Assembly: GCA_031761405.1 (NCBI GenBank) | Contig: JASEVX010000001.1 | Location: 114,749,071 to 114,813,070 of the forward strand | Reading direction: 5' to 3' | From: Serripes groenlandicus | Lineage: Eukaryota > Mollusca > Bivalvia > Cardiida > Cardiidae | DNA: 64,000 bases | Part shown: positions 63,866-64,000 of the stretch, piece by piece | How positions within the stretch are numbered: position 1 is the stretch's first letter | How the letters are laid out: the number at the start of each line of letters is the position of its first letter | Notes under the pieces: model-generated | Told to the model about the DNA's origin: nothing | Databases searched by the model: none | What the model saw: the letters and a program-made list of their open reading frames with translations, nothing else | Program-made: the position numbers and the translations under genes

Positions 63866-64000
63866 AGATGAAACATAACAAGTGTAACATTAATTCGGAA
63901 TACAAATACTGATTATGAGCTTTTCATCATTTTCCTACAGCTTTCAAAATATCACAACGAAGCAAAAATCGCCAGCTATACGATGCGCTAATTGTCGTCT

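Overview
This window is eukaryotic, repeat-dense, non-coding DNA with no gene that I can call with confidence. The longest open reading frame is about 144 codons, frames do not continue, and nearly all of the longer frames are translations of repeats. The repeat content points to a bivalve mollusc, probably a heterodont. It has tRNA-headed SINEs whose tails carry the GCGGCGTTAAA / TCAGTTATATCACGGCG type of domain, and a very abundant GC-rich palindromic MITE with CAGCCTGCGCGGACTGCGC arms that I associate with heterodont clams and mussels. That taxonomic call is inference from recollection.

The window is built from a few families, named here for reference. PB-A is a ~230-bp palindromic MITE flanked by TTAA, with CCCTTTCCC termini and a GAGCAATTTC hairpin centre; it has more than 45 copies or pieces. 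MITE-B is a ~260-bp TA-flanked palindrome with TGAGCCGTCCCGCGAG termini. MITE-C has CAGGGGCGTAGC termini and 5-bp target duplications and carries a MITE-B core inside. MITE-D is a ~245-bp TA-flanked palindrome with TCGAGGGCTTGGCGTGAAAC termini. Hairpin-F is a ~75-bp near-perfect palindrome. SINE-1, SINE-2 and SINE-3 differ in their tRNA-like heads and share related 3' domains. There is also one non-autonomous hAT element with a broken BED zinc-finger remnant, and a LINE reverse-transcriptase tail remnant.

Layout. 1-5.8 kb: PB-A and B copies, a tandem-cored repeat (2.9-4.3 kb) and an inverted GATATC array (5.2-5.8 kb). 6-15.7 kb: MITE-C copies, the LINE relic, D, B and PB-A copies, and one candidate exon at 14368-14523. 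15.7-18 kb: mostly unassigned sequence. 18-35 kb: PB-A, B and SINE insertions, a 43-bp minisatellite at 29.3-29.7 kb. 35-45.6 kb: SINEs, a 34-bp array (35.8-36.4 kb), a 19-bp array (42.7-43.2 kb) and a 98-bp triplet. 45.9-47.8 kb: a 945-bp perfect tandem duplication. 51.8-58.6 kb: a 3430-bp perfect tandem duplication with one breakpoint inside the hAT element. 59.7-60.7 kb: a 62-bp degenerate array. 60.7-64 kb: B, PB-A, C and hairpin-F copies.

Nothing here works together as an operon or pathway. The main information is the history of transposition: nested insertions with intact target-site duplications, composite MITEs, array expansion, and two very recent (or assembly-made) tandem duplications.
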